Program-made: the position numbers and the translations under genes
In this document: in pieces, positions 22,463 to 34,298 of the stretch
How positions within the stretch are numbered: position 1 is the first letter of the stretch
Layout of the letters: every line of letters starts with the position of its first letter
From: Dactylorhiza incarnata
Lineage: Eukaryota > Streptophyta > Magnoliopsida > Asparagales > Orchidaceae
DNA length: 64,000 nt
Assembly (NCBI GenBank): GCA_033032865.1
Contig: JAWHQI010000009.1
Location: 10,124,001 to 10,188,000 of the forward strand
Direction: 5' to 3'
The notes under the pieces: generated by a model
The model's database searches: none
What the model was told of the DNA's origin: nothing
The model's input: the letters and a program-made list of their open reading frames with translations, nothing else

Positions 22463-24750
22463 TCTTCCCTCCAGTATTCAAAGTCTGGATCTTTGGTCTG
22501 TTCATCCCTTTACTTGGCCATAAACTCTTCAGCAAGCATTGTGAGTTATCTTTCTCTTTTCTTTGCCAGTCTTGCATTCTGGGCTATTTCTTCCTGTTAA
22601 GAAAAATTCCAATCCTCTGCTCTTTGCCTATCCAGGAAAGGAAGGTTTAAGGCAAGCCTTGTTCCTTGCAAAACCTTGAGGGCTAGCTCAGAATTGGTTA
22701 CAACATTGTTATACTCCCCATTTCTGGCTTCTTCAAATATCTTCTAATTTATGTCCTGCTGAGCAGCAATTATAGAGCCAGAAATTGTTTGCAATTTTTT
22801 TTAATATAATCCTTTAGCTCATCCTTGTTCCTGTCAGCCTCACCATTCAGCTGCATAGCAGTGGAGTACATATATTCTTGTATATTGGTTGAGGCTTTTT
22901 CTATTACCTCATCTATTTGGCTGACATAGTTCTTGACATATCTCATATCCTGCTCAGACAGTTGAAGGTGTTTGTCCATTGATCTTAGAAATGTGTTATG
23001 AGCAACCACTGTCTTCTCTGCCAGATCAAACCACTTTATCATTTGTCTATTAAGGATTGTAGTGCCTTCCTTGATTTCCTTGACCTCAGCCATCACTACA
23101 GATTTCATATTGAGGATAGACTGATCTATATATTCTTTTACTGAAGAAGCTGACATTTCTACATAATCTTTCATAGATGTTAGATGAGTATCTAACATGA
23201 TCTGAATAGCATTGAGAATGCTCTCATTGGACTATGATGAGGTGGAGGTTGAAGCTTGCTGTTCAATGATTAGGGGTTGCTTATCTTGAATGTCAACTGC
23301 TGGAAGCTCCCCCTCAGCATGATGATCCTTTCCTTCAATAGATTTTGATGTAAGATCAGTGTTGTCAGGAGCTACATCATCATCATTATCAGCAACATCA
23401 ATATTATTATCATCCTCATCCACATTATCAGCATCATCCTCATTGTTTGGAAATGATGAGTCCAAGAATTTTAGAACATCATCAGGTTGTCTGTGACCTG
23501 GTGAATCCCAGAGAGCAGGTTCATTATCAGGATTAAGCTGAATTCTTCTTTCAAGATTTAAGATGATTGTGTCAATCTTACTTTGCATGTCCTCAGGAGA
23601 AGGTACATTATCCTCATCAATCCTGTGAGAGACAACTTCACTATCATTATTGACATGAGAAACATCCATGGAAGATGGTTCTTGTTGTTGCTCCCCCTCA
23701 GATAGGGCTTCCATCTGGCCTTGAGGATCTGAATTTCACATTATTGATGAGTCATTGGTGATTACCTAATAGATTGGTTAAGATTAGATAACATTATTAG
23801 TAATATGGAGTTTAAGAATTAATTACCAGGTGTGCTATCTATTTCTAAGTCATGTGGATGAACAGGGTCAGCAGGCATGTCATCCAGATGAGCATCCTTA
23901 TCAGGACTACTGTGAGATCCAAGATCAGCACCAACATTTTCATTCTTATCTGAGTGGTCTGACTCAGAACTTGACACAATCATTCTTGGCTTCATTACTG
24001 CTTTGGATTTCTTTTTCCCCTTCTCCTTTGCCACAGAGGGATGGCTCATGGTGAGCACCATGGTGAACCTATCTAGGGTCTTTATATCCATCCTCTTCAG
24101 GTAATTGATATTTGATCCTTTTAACCCTTTATACTTCTCATGATAGGTTTGGATTAGATAGAGGGATATAATTCTACCCATATTAGGTGCTTGCAGACAT
24201 TCCTTAAGTCTTTGAAATATAACTTCTCCCCATGAAGTTTTCTTTGTCAGAATGATCCTTGTCATAATGTCAAATATATATTGTGAGATTGTGTCATGAT
24301 ACCCAGGCATGCAGAGAATTGCTTTCCCCACTATGTCTGATAGAAGTTTGCCTCTTTGATTGAAGATTTCCTTTTCAATGATCCAACCTTGGTATCACTA
24401 TATTCAGCCCACTTCAGAGCCTTCTTCTTATCCTTGTCAGAAATTTCTTCCTCCTCAAACTGACTGCATGAGGGAATTTGGAAAGCTTTCTCAATTTTTG
24501 CTGAGGAGATTTTCTCTCTTTCTCCTCCTATTTTTGACTTTAAAGAGGACTTGGAAGAGGACAATTTTGCATTGCTGAACCATTCCAGAACTTCAGTTCT
24601 GAGAATGACAGTTGGTTCAGAGAGAATATACTCCAGACCTTGGGCTTCCAGGAGTTGAATCACTCCATTTATCTCCTTTGGAGCATGGGAAAATCCATTC
24701 CTTACAATTTCACAGCCCTCTAGAAGATCCTTTGAACTCTTTGGCACCAT
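22463..24750 (-). pseudogene. Copia accessory ORF (ORF3), main part; resembles plant-transposon family PF20167
   Basis: Lies downstream of RNase H in element sense. It starts MVPKSSKDLLEGCE at 24750, reads to about 24340, shifts frame (+1 type) near 24345, and continues to 23827 with SDIVGKAILCMPGYHDTI and WGEVIFQRLKECL. From memory these resemble the 'putative plant transposon protein' family (PF20167). A GT-AG intron (23729-23826) joins in phase to an acidic Asp/Glu/Asn-rich segment, then a coiled-coil-like helix (22770-23198). There is one in-frame TAG at 23232 and at least one more frame break before 22463, where the insertion cuts it; it resumes at 7957. No membrane segment or signal peptide is visible. 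Function unknown. Confidence 0.65.
23729..23826 (-). other. Predicted 98-bp intron in the copia accessory ORF
   Basis: Donor GTAATT and acceptor AATTCAG on the minus strand, AT-rich interior. The exon before it ends after the first base of a codon and the exon after it begins with the remaining two, giving an uninterrupted reading (..DST P D PQGQMEAL..). Without splicing the reading ends at TAA two codons on. Introns are unusual inside genomic-length retroelement coding regions. Confidence 0.6.
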
Positions 24751-24848
24751 TTTTAGTGCAGAAGAAGACGCTAGGACGGAAGAGAATACGATTCGTCTCG
24801 GCAGCTAGGAAGGAAGGGTTGTGTATCTTTCATTACTTAACAATTGTC

Positions 24849-24858
24849 TATTTATATA
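24849..24858 (-). promoter_or_regulatory. TATA box preceding the copia accessory ORF
   Basis: The minus strand reads TATATAAATA, about 100 nt upstream of the ATG at 24750 and about 115 bp downstream of a palindrome array that matches the LTR array. This is the same arrangement as the LTR promoter (TATAAAAG at 31838-31845). Confidence 0.6.
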
Positions 24859-24970
24859 GCCTTGATTTATGTTTTGATTAGCCCTAGTAATTAAAGTTTA
24901 GTGAACTTAGTATTGTAATGAAATTTAGGTCATTTGGGGTTGCATTTAGACAAACTATAATAGGACCAGC

Positions 24971-25105
24971 CCGTCTCAGCAGAACTGCTGAGACGGCGAC
25001 CTAAACCGCTGGGACAGAGCACTGTCAACCGCTGGGACAATTTGGCTGTCTCAGCGGTTCAGCTGAGATTTTTCCCAGCTGTCTCAGTGGCTCAACTGAA
25101 ACAAA
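24971..25105. repeat. Internal copy of the copia LTR palindrome motif
   Basis: Contains cgtctcagcagaactgctgagacgg, aaaccgctgggacag, tgtctcagcggttcagctgagat and related half-sites: the same GTCTCAGCGG/CCGCTGAGAC family found in both LTRs, but located between RNase H and the accessory ORF. The surrounding sequence is not evidently LTR-derived. Confidence 0.75.
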
Positions 25106-25260
25106 CTCTTCTGTTTTAGCTGACCTTACTATCTAATCAGTAATCTATTTGAGATTTGATTATTTTATGATCTAACCATGTCACTAAGAGTATTGATGCG
25201 ATAACATTTAAATCATAACATAACATGCATAATATCATAGATAACTAAAAAAAATTGTCA

Positions 25261-26772
25261 CTATTCAATATTTAACATACCAAGTTCAATCTTGAAAGCA
25301 TTAAATTTGGCTTCATCTAATGACTTTGTAAAGATATCAGCAACTTGATTGTAAGTGGGGACAAATTCAAGGCAAACATCTTTACATTCAACATGTTCTC
25401 TTATAAAATGATATCTTATCTCTATGTGCTTAGTCCTGCTATGAGAGACAGGATTCTTAGCAATAGATATAGCACTTGATGAGTCACAATATAGAGGAGA
25501 CTCACTTACCTTGAGGTTATAGTCCTTTAATTGATGTTATATCCACAAAGGTTGTGCACAACAACTACCTGCAGCAATATATTCAGACTCAGCAGTGGAT
25601 ATGTTCACACTTGTCTACTTCTTGCTGCTCCATGATATCAACCACCTTTCTTGGAACTGACAAGTACCACTTGTGCTTTTCCTGTCTTCTTTGCATCCTG
25701 CAAAATATGCATCTAAAATCTAGTTAGTTCAAAATCATTGTTCTTAGGGTACCAAAGGCCAAGATCTAGGCTGCCTTTAAGGTATCTCAAAATCCTCTTT
25801 GCAGCTGAGTAGTGAGATTCCTTAGGTCATGCCTGGTACCTAGCACAAACACATGTAGCATACATAATGTCTGGTCTACTAACAGTTAGATATAATAGGG
25901 ATCCAATAATGCACCTGTACATGGATTCATCAAATGCGTTGCCCTTCTCATCCTTGTCCAGGGAAATGTTGGACCCCATGGGAGTTTTCATGGTGGAAGC
26001 TGATTCCATCCCAAACTTCTTGATAAGCTCCCTAGTGTGCTTAGTCTGAGAGATGAATATCCCCTCATCTGACTGTTTCACTTGGAGTCCTAAAAAGTAC
26101 TTGAGCTCTCCCATACTGCTCATCTCAAACTCCCCTGCATATGTTTGGCAAACCTTTTGCAGAGGTTATCATCAGTAGAATAAAATATTATGTCATCAAC
26201 ATATATTTGGACTAGAAGACACTTGCCTTTTGTTTCCCTAAGAAATAATGTGCTACCTATCTTTCCCCTCAAGAACTTGTTCTTGATGAGAAAGCTAGAC
26301 AAGGTCTCATACCAAGCACCAGGGGCTTGCTTTAGACCATAAAGATCTTTCGTAAGCAAATACACATGAGAAGAGAGGTTTGGATGCACAAAACCTGATG
26401 GTTGTTCAACATATACCTCTTCCTTAAAGTCACAATTGAGGAAGGCTGATTTGACATCCATCTGGTATAATTTGAACCCCTTGTGGGCAGCGTAGGTAAG
26501 GAATAGCCTAATTTCTTCTAACCTTGCAACTAGGGCAAAGGTTTGATCAAAGTCTATATCCTCTTCTTGTCTATATCCCTTGGCTACTAATCTAGCCTTG
26601 TTTTTGATGATGATTCCATTTTCATCCAACTTGTTTCAATATATCCATTTGGTGCCAATGATGTTGTGTCCTTGAGGTTTTGGCACCAACTTCCATACCT
26701 TGCATCTTTTGAATTGAAGAAGTTCTTCTTGCATGGCTTGAATCCAGAATGTATCTTGGTTGGCTTCTTCAA
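25261..26772 (-). pseudogene. pol: Copia reverse transcriptase and RNase H
   Basis: Copies element RNA into DNA and removes the RNA strand. Visible in order: the RT N-terminal part near 26600-26772 (broken frames), [21 protein letters not shown], the catalytic YVDDII (about 26170-26187), [13 protein letters not shown], then MGELKYFLGLQV, SLLYLTVSRPDI and the RNase H end ADIFTKSLDEAKF (about 25304-25342), with a stop at 25261-25263. Frame breaks occur near 26120, between 25827 and 25345, and near 26630. QAPGAWY and YVDD are kept, but the polyprotein is not intact. Confidence 0.88.
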
Positions 26773-26934
26773 ACTTCTTGGGCTCTATTTGTGATAGGAA
26801 GCTCAGGAATAGGGCTTCATTGTGAGCCTGCTTCTGGTTAGTACACCTTGGTTCTGATCTCCAATGATTTGTTCTCTTGGATGATCCCTTAAGGGTCTTG
26901 TTGCTACAGGCAATCTGCCCTCTACTTGCTGTAT

Positions 26935-28188
26935 TTATTCTACTGCTTCAGCAGTATCTTCAGCAGCATGCACCTCTTCATCTTCAGGAATTGCAGCATC
27001 TGTATAGGCTTTGCTACTATTGGGTATGTCTTGCACATACATCTTTTCCATTGCCTTTTCACTTCCTGTCAAAACAGAAGAACTAGGCCAGCCCTTATAG
27101 ATTAGACTGGTCTCATCAAACACCACATGCATAGAATCTTCTACAACATGAGTCTTCTTGTTATAAACTCTATAAGCTCTGCTATGTGAGCTATAGCCAA
27201 CAAGAACCCCCACATTGGATTTCTCTACAAACTTTGTTAATTAAGATTTCCCATTATTTAAAATGCTGCATTTTGAACCAAAGATTCTAAAGTATGAAAT
27301 TATTGGTTGTTTGCCTTTCAAAATCTCACAGGGGGTAATTCCATGAACCTTATTGATGGAAACTCTATTGAGAACATGACAAGCTGTATTGACTGCCTCA
27401 GCCCAAAAATATTCTGGGAGCGAGGAGTCACTAAGTAATGTTCTCCCAGCATCAATCAAGGTCCTATTCCTCCTCTCAGCCACACCATTTTGTTGTGGAG
27501 TTGTTGGTGAGGAGAACTCTTGGGTAATACCAAATTCTTGACAAAACATTATCATGGCTTCAGATTGAAATTCTGTGCCATGGTCTGTCCTAGTCCTGAC
27601 CACAGTGCATTGTAAGTTATTCTGAATTGCCTTGACATGGTTTATAATGATATTTAAAGTATTAGACTTCTTCTTAAGGAAGAATACCCATGTATATTTT
27701 GAGTGATCATCAACAATCACCAAAGTATACAACTTCCCACCTAGGCTCTGAATTGGGAAAGGACCAAACAAGTCCATGTGCAGTAGATATAGACATCTTC
27801 CAGTGTCTTTGGAGCCAATACATTTAAAGGTGTCCCTTGTTTGCTTACCCATTTGGCAAGCATGACAAGGACCACTTTTAATACATTTCAAGTTTGGACT
27901 ATTCCTAACAAGGTTTTTAGAGAATAGTCTATACATTGTCTTGTAGTTAATGTGGGCAAGTCTCTTGTGCCATTGAACACAAAGAGACTCATTTTCATTA
28001 GCTACAAGATATACAGATGATAGAGAATTATTGCATATATAATCTAAGCAATAAACATTCCCACTCCTATTGCTTGAGAGAATGGTCTCTAAGTCATTAG
28101 ACTTTTTGATCAAGCACTTGTCATTGTGGAATTCAATGACATAGCCTAAGTCACATAGTTGACTTATGCTTATAAGGTTATATTGCAA
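26935..28188 (-). pseudogene. Copia integrase
   Basis: Inserts the DNA copy into the host genome. It shows a GAG-pre-integrase segment, the HHCC zinc finger (WHKRLAH..CHACQMGK), and the catalytic core with Asp in HMDLFGPF, Asp in RTDHGTEF and Glu in NGVAERRNR 35 residues later. It is followed by a C-terminal GVLVGYSSHSRAYRVYN segment after a frame break near 27230. All three catalytic residues are present in the 315-residue block 27241-28188. Confidence 0.9.
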
Positions 28189-28406
28189 CCCTTAACATAA
28201 GCTACCCTTGTGATTGAAACTATGCCATTGGAGATCATACCATATCCTTTGGTGATTCCCTTTTCAGATCCACCAAAGATGACTTTAGGTCCATTCTTCA
28301 CAACTGTGTAGTCCTGTAGAAGATTTCTGGTTCCTGTCATGTGCCTTGAGCACCCACTGTCCAAGTACCATATTTGTTTAAGATTGGTACTTGAACTAAC
28401 CTGCAA
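28170..28406 (-). pseudogene. Copia protease
   Basis: An aspartic protease that cuts the polyprotein. WYLDSGCSRHMTG holds the active-site Asp-Ser-Gly. It overlaps the start of the integrase block by 19 bases in another frame, so a frameshift separates them. Confidence 0.85.
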
Positions 28407-28414
28407 GAAGTAAT

Positions 28415-29299
28415 TTAGTTACCCTTAGGAGCCGAATTAATTTTGGGTCCTAGGTTCCTGTTAGCATGATAAGATGAAGTCACACCAGCTGCACCCTTTG
28501 CAGGAAGGCATTTCTTTGCACTTGGCACATTGGGATTGTGCCAACAATCTATGGAAAAGTGTCCCACCTTACCACAATACCAACATTCATGAATGTTGTA
28601 TCTCCTCTTCTGAACATATCTTGAGGAAGGAGCATTAATATGCTTGTGTTCAGGAGGGGAGAAAGCAGCATTTTTCATGTTCTTTTCAGCAATGATTTGG
28701 CTGAATGTCAATCAGTGGACAGTTTTAGCAGCCACTGTCTTAATGGAATCAGTTTGCTTTGGCTTGGGATCTAGGAAAGATTGGATGGCTAGGCAAGGCT
28801 TGTCTACAAGTTTGACAATAGTCATATTCTTTGCTGGAATGAACTTGGAAGAGTTAGCTTCCTTACTCTTGGATGATGAAACTGAAGTACCAAACACAAA
28901 TGGTCAAGGTTGGCCCATTTGAATTTCTTCATGGGGAGCCTTCATGGCACTCATTCCCATGCCCTTTCTTCCATTATGGGAAGGAGAGATTTCCTTCCCA
29001 TAGGATCTTCCATTCTTCTAGTGACCATACATACTGTCATGGTCATACCTGTTAGAGGGAAATAATACCTTTTGAAAGGTGGTATGAGGCTTCGCTTTAT
29101 TCTTGCTCTTTTCTCCACTCCCTTCTCCTACTTCCATTTTATTGAATCCTAATCCTCTTCTATTGGGTTGAGAGGAAAAAGTGTCAATAATGGGAAGCAC
29201 AGATTTGGGCTTGGAGAATTGAGCCACTAGGCTCTTTTCTTTGAGAAGCTTCTCCTCAAGGTCCATGATGACCTTGTTCTTTTGGAATATGGTGCTCAA
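28415..29299 (-). pseudogene. Copia gag, C-terminal part with zinc knuckle
   Basis: Contains an intact CCHC knuckle, CWYCGKVGHFSIDC, near 28549-28590, preceded by a helical DLEEKLLKEKSLVAQF region (29200-29270). Reading frames break near 28710 and 29018. The long gag with a second distal knuckle fits Sirevirus gag organisation. Confidence 0.75.
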
Positions 29300-29332
29300 T
29301 TGAACAATTGTTATCCCCTTTAGATGGCTTAT

Positions 29333-30924
29333 TTATCTACACATATGAGCCACCATGGTAGGTGACTCAGTGCACTCTTTCTCAGCCAACTTAAGAGAAG
29401 CAATTTCTTGGGCTTGCCTCTTGGCCAGCTTCTTGCTCTTTTTCAGAGCATCCAAGAGAGCACCATACCTGTCAATCAATTGATTGACATCTTCCTCAGA
29501 TTCTGAATCACTTTCACCATATGATGAGGGTGCTTCAGATTCTGGGCTTGTCTCATAATTAGAAGAAAAGATGGAATGAATCAGTACCCATTCACTTTTA
29601 GAATTGTTCTGACTTTCTTCCTCATCAGTGATGGCCATAAGGACTAGCTTATCTTTGTCCTCTTCATCCTCCTCAATGTCATTGTCTAAATGTGATAGAG
29701 GGACCCCGATTCCAATCTTGGCAGCAGGAAAATATTCATCCTCTACTGCTGCATACAACCCAATGTAGGCTTCCTCTTCTTCATCTAAATCTGAAGTTGA
29801 GGATTCATATTCACTCCAGCTTTTCCCTTTCTTTGCCAGGAAGGATTTTTCATATTTCCTTTCCTTTTGGTGATAATGTTTCTTATCACCCTTCCCCTTC
29901 CTCTTGACTGGATAGCTAGCAATGACATGTCCAAGCTTGCTGTAACAATAATATATGATATTATTTGAAACATGTTTACCAGGTTTAAATTCATACCTGT
30001 CACCCTTGGTGTGCTGTCTTTCAGATCTACTGTGATCCCTTTTGGAATGTGAGGATGAGGAGGGCTTGTTCTTCCACTGCTTCCTCCTCATCATCTTCTT
30101 GAACTACCTTAAGAAGGAAGCAAACTCCTTATCAGATGAAGAGCTGTCTGAGGTGTTGTTCTCAGACTTCTCAAATTCAATAATCTTTCTTGGAGGAGAC
30201 ACCATCCTAGCTTTGCTCTTCTTGGAGCTGTCATCTTTGAGAGCAACAACTCTCTCCCTTGCATGAGTCCTGGTGGAGGTCTCCTCTTCCTTCCTTGCAG
30301 ATAACTACATCTCATAAGAGAGCAGCTTCCCAAACAAAGTATGGGTAGGAGTTTTACCCAGCTTGGCCACTTCCCTGATGGCACATAGCATAGTGTCCCA
30401 GTCTCTAGATAGAGAACTTAGGAACTTGTCATTTAGCTCATAGTCACTGAATACCCTTTTATAGGTTCTTAGTTCATTAACTATCCTAAAGAACCTTTCA
30501 TAATAGAGAGAAATGCTTTCCTGGCTTAGCTTCCTGAAGGCTTCATATTCTTGATTGAGGAGTGATTTTATATCATCCCTCACCTCAGTTGTCCCTTCCA
30601 TAAACACCACAAGTGTATCCCACATCTCCTTGACTGTTGTGCAGTGCACCAAGTTCTAAAGGTGGAGTCATCAAATGCATTAACAATGATATTTTGGGCT
30701 CTTTTGTCCATTGTGAATAATGCAAGTTCATCCTTGGTTAAGTCATTAAAATCCTTGGCCACTCTCCTAGTTGGATCTATGGTGGAGGCTGTTTGAAAGG
30801 TGAAAGGGCCTTGCTTCATAGTGATGTAGATCCTTGGGTCTAATGCTTCCATAAACAACCTTACCCTTTGCTTCCATATGCCAAAGTTTTCTTTGTTGCA
30901 TATGGGAAACTTCATAGACCCCAT
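29333..30924 (-). pseudogene. gag: Copia gag, N-terminal and capsid part
   Basis: Starts MGSMKFPICNKENFGIWKQR at 30924, a typical copia gag opening. It continues with MVHCTTVKEMWDTL and YYERFFRIVNELRTYK, a capsid of UBN2 type. A proximal zinc knuckle (near 29925-29965) is degenerate: the first and last Cys are replaced by Tyr. An acidic Ser/Glu-rich and then coiled-coil region follows (DALKKSKKLAKRQAQEI). Frame breaks lie near 30655, 30300 and 30100. Confidence 0.8.
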
Positions 30925-31020
30925 CTCCTTCTACAATCACCAGTGGAGGCCATTGGATTCAGATATGACTACTCCTTTTGTAGGATCTGGTCAAATAGTT
31001 ATGTCTTTTTTGACCAACCT

Positions 31021-31033
31021 AACTCTGATACCA
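31021..31033 (-). other. Primer-binding site, initiator tRNA-Met
   Basis: The minus strand reads TGGTATCAGAGTT, matching the usual TGGTATCAGAGC apart from its end, 2 nt from the 5' LTR. Confidence 0.85.
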
Positions 31034-31035
31034 CT

Positions 31036-32317
31036 TGATAGTTTATTAGGATATAGTCTTAATCACCTAGAGGGGGGGGGGGGAGGGGGTGAATAGGTCT
31101 CTTTTATTTTAAGCTTTAGCCTAACTATTTTCTGAGTTAATGTTAGTAATAAATCAAGCACACAGAAAACACACAAGAATTTATAGAGGTTCCTCAAGAT
31201 AGGGTGTCTTGAATAGTCCTCATTCCCCCTTCACCTTTTTAACAATGAGTTAGACAAGGCTAACTCCTCCAATCTCAGCTCCAAGAGCTTACAACACAGA
31301 TCCCTCAGGATCTCTCAAGTTTTCCCAAACCCTACCTCAGGCTCAACAACCCTACCTCAGGCTCAACAACACTACCAGCTCAGACCTATCAAGAAGTCTT
31401 ACCTCAGATCTCCACTGAGATCCTACACTCAAGCTGAACTCTCAACTCTACAGTCAGGCCCAACAACCCAACTCCCTCAGGCAAAATGCCCTACAAACTC
31501 AGAACAATAGTGTTCCTACAGATGTAATAAAAGAAGCATACAACAGAAGATGAAATAAATAGATCTTTCAGCCTTTGGTCTTCTGTTGCAGATTAATTGC
31601 AGTAGCAGTCTTGTAATAGGGAGTAGTTCGGTGCTTCAATCCATCCCCTTTCTAATCCTTTTCTTCAGTATATGAATGAGGATCAACTTGCTCTTCTTGA
31701 ATCACTCAGGTAGAGCAAACTTTCTCTTCTTGTAGCTTCATGAAGCAGGAAGAGAAATATTCTTGACAGCCGTCAATGAAATAGTAGAGTTGTGTTCTTT
31801 TTGCAAAAGGCTTTCTTCTTAAAAGCCCTAATTTGTTCTTTTATACTCCTCCAGTCTTCAACGACTATCATATGGCCTTTGATAAAGTATGGAGGTGATT
31901 GGAACACATTATCTTGCTTTTCTGCAACTTGCGCCAAAAGCAAAACCCAGACCGGCACATTTGAATCTGTCTCAGCGGTTGGGCTGAGACAACTTCCAGT
32001 CTTAGTGACTACTTCAGTCTCGGCTTAGCGGATCCACTGAGACAGACAGTTGTCTCAGCGATTTTCCTCTATCTACAGCTCAGCTGGCCCAGACTCCTTC
32101 TCAGCGGCTCCTGGCCTTGTCTCAGCAGTTCAACTGAGACTGAGAGCTCGTCTTAGCAGTTTTTAGCAGTAAGCCACTTAACTTATTCCAAACATTGGAA
32201 TAACCTAACCCTACATAGTTATGAGGTAAAATAGGGTTTATCAAATACAACTTGTACATAGCATTGAGTGTGACATTTTTTCAAATCAAGGGAACATTGA
32301 GGGTAATATTCCCAACA
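31036..32317 (-). repeat. Copia 5' LTR (right copy)
   Basis: 1282 bp from tgatagttta to attcccaaca. TATA box TATAAAAG at 31838-31845 (minus), palindrome array at about 31966-32165, and a G12 run at 31072-31083. Divergence from the left LTR is moderate, with many scattered substitutions, so this insertion is clearly older than the inner gag-protease copy. Confidence 0.88.
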
Positions 32318-32374
32318 ACATCAATTCTGGACTAATATTCAGGTTACACACCCCTGGTCACGGGCGTGACTGGG

Positions 32375-32418
<44 letters not shown>

Positions 32419-32596
32419 CGTGTAATACAAATTTTCCCAAATTTTCCCAAAATTCTGAAAAAATAAACATAAGTTAAATTACAATTAAATTTTATTGAAG
32501 AACTATTTATAACCTAAAATTGGCATGAAAAAGAAAAATTTATATTAAATAATTGCTAAAATTTCTACTAAAAAGTTATACAAAAACTACTTATCA
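32318..32596 (-). repeat. Part of the Athila-like 3' LTR, right of the copia insertion
   Basis: Aligns with 41313-41553 of the intact LTR and ends in ttatca against the polypurine tract. It contains a 43-base G run (32376-32418) where the other LTR has only six G. Confidence 0.8.
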
Positions 32597-32612
32597 AATA
32601 CCCCTATACTTG
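32597..32612 (-). other. Polypurine tract of the Athila-like element
   Basis: The minus strand reads CAAGTATAGGGGTATT at the inner edge of the 3' LTR; it is the counterpart of 2142-2160. Confidence 0.7.
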
Positions 32613-34298
32613 AGGTTTTGCTATTCCAGAGCAAAAGCATGAGACATAATTTATAAGACATCCATAAAATTTTTAATTTTAACTAAAATTTCATTTAAAT
32701 CTAAAGTTAAGTTAAGAATAAATTCTAGGAGGAGTTAAGTCCTAAATTATGATGATGATTTGAAAAGAGGGAAGAGTGTTTAAGCATGGACTTCTCAAGA
32801 TAATTAATTAGCTAACAAAATTGTAGAAATTATAAAACTAGATTAGATTAAAATTATAAGAACTCTAACTTAAAAGAAACTTAAGGAAAAGTAACATACT
32901 AAATATTACTCTCTCCATAACTTAAATTAAATCTTGGCTAAGTCGGTGGGGGGGGGGGGGGGGGGGGGGGGTCAAAGCTTGGCATAAGAAGAGATCTCAG
33001 AAAGGAGGTGATGAATTTTATCCTCTCACCTCTATATTTTTTTTCTTTTTTTTATATGTTTAGGAGTAATGAATTTTATCCTCTTACTCCATGCCATATA
33101 ATCTTTTAAATTCTCTTCAAATAAAAACCCAAAATGTATATGTTTAGGAGTAATGAATTATATACTCTTACTCCATGCCATATAATCTTTTAAATGATTT
33201 TGGGTGCATATGTTTAGGGAATAATTAATTTTATCCTCTTATTCCCATGACATATGATCTTTTATATTTTTTTTTAAATGCCAACAAAGGGGTAGGGAAG
33301 GAAAAAATTTTCTAGCTTATAATTTAAATTATATTGAGAGCAAATTTTAGTAAATTTAAATTTCCCAAGATCTAAAAAGCTAGAAGAAAATATAATTGAA
33401 ATCTAAAGAGGTTTAGCAAATTTACTACAAAATGAAGCTATTTAAAAATAAAAAGAGAAGTCATGCTAAATAATTTCTCTAATCAAGTTAAAATCATAAG
33501 ATGATTCTTAAAACAAGATTACCTAAAATTTAAAATTAACAAACTATGATAAACAAAATTTTAGCCAATTAAAAACCTTAAAATGCTTAAAAGCATTCTC
33601 AACTAGATTTCTAAGAAATCACAAAAACAACATGTAGGAGGGGTATAATTTTTTTTTGTTTTTTGTTCTAAGTTTTTCATATTTTTTGGAATTTTTGATA
33701 TTATCCTTTTTAGAATTTTTGATAATAAAAGATAAGAAACTAGCTTTAAACCTAAATTTTTTTGTTAACTCTTGGACTTCCCGAGGTATATCCCATGAAG
33801 CTTTCTCAACGGTACTAGGAGATGAGATGGGATGATAGCCTAAACGTCCCTTTCCAAGATTTAAATTTTCAATTTACTAATTTTTTTTTTGAATTTTTGG
33901 TTTCTACAAGTGCTTAAATAAAAGAAAATAACTTTTTTTTGAAGATTTTCTCAATTAAGAACTACAATTTTAAGAGCTATTTACACCCTCATACTTAAAG
34001 TTAAACATTGTCCCCAATGTTTAAAACTAAGTATGAAGTTAAAAAGAAAAAGAAAAAGTAAATATTGTTCAAGACAAAACAAAATGAAATGCAAGATAAA
34101 AGAGAGCGAAGAAAAAAAAAAGAGCGAGGAAGAAGGAGAAAGGGATTCCCTGATTTTGAAGATGCGGGGGGAAGTGGCGGTTACCTACAAAACATGCTAA
34201 AGAAGAAACAAAAACAAGAGAAAACAATAAAAGGATAACTTCGGGGTGCCTCCCAAAAGCACTTTGTTTAAGGTCGCGTAGCTTGACCCAATTGGCGC
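32613..34298 (-). repeat. Non-coding 3' region of the Athila-like element, with internal repeats
   Basis: No ORF. Three imperfect repeats of tgtttaggagtaatgaattt plus a ccatgccatataatctttt tail lie at 33003-33260. A G24 run is at 32948-32971. A box at 33773-33865 (ttggacttcccgaggta through tccctttccaagattta) recurs in the 5' leader at 39634-39732. Much of this region is shared with the non-coding element at 2161-3260. Confidence 0.7.

Larger units (their letters stand above)
5975..32317 (-). mobile_element. Sirevirus-like Ty1/copia element, interrupted
   Basis: LTRs lie at 5975-7232 and 31036-32317, with a tRNA-Met primer site at 31021-31033 and a purine tract at 7233. In minus order it carries gag, protease, integrase, reverse transcriptase, RNase H and an extra 3' ORF. 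The copia order (integrase before reverse transcriptase), long gag and ORF after RNase H point to the Sirevirus group. Without the nested insertion (7958-22462 plus one 5-bp duplication) it is about 11.8 kb. It sits inside the 3' LTR of the Athila-like element. At its left edge about 16 bp of LTR end and several host bases appear deleted, so no target duplication survives. Confidence 0.85.

Noticed and set aside
22463..24750. Envelope gene in the copia element
   Set aside because: No signal peptide, membrane segment or surface-protein features; the sequence is acidic, coiled-coil and basic-tailed, resembling plant transposon accessory proteins.
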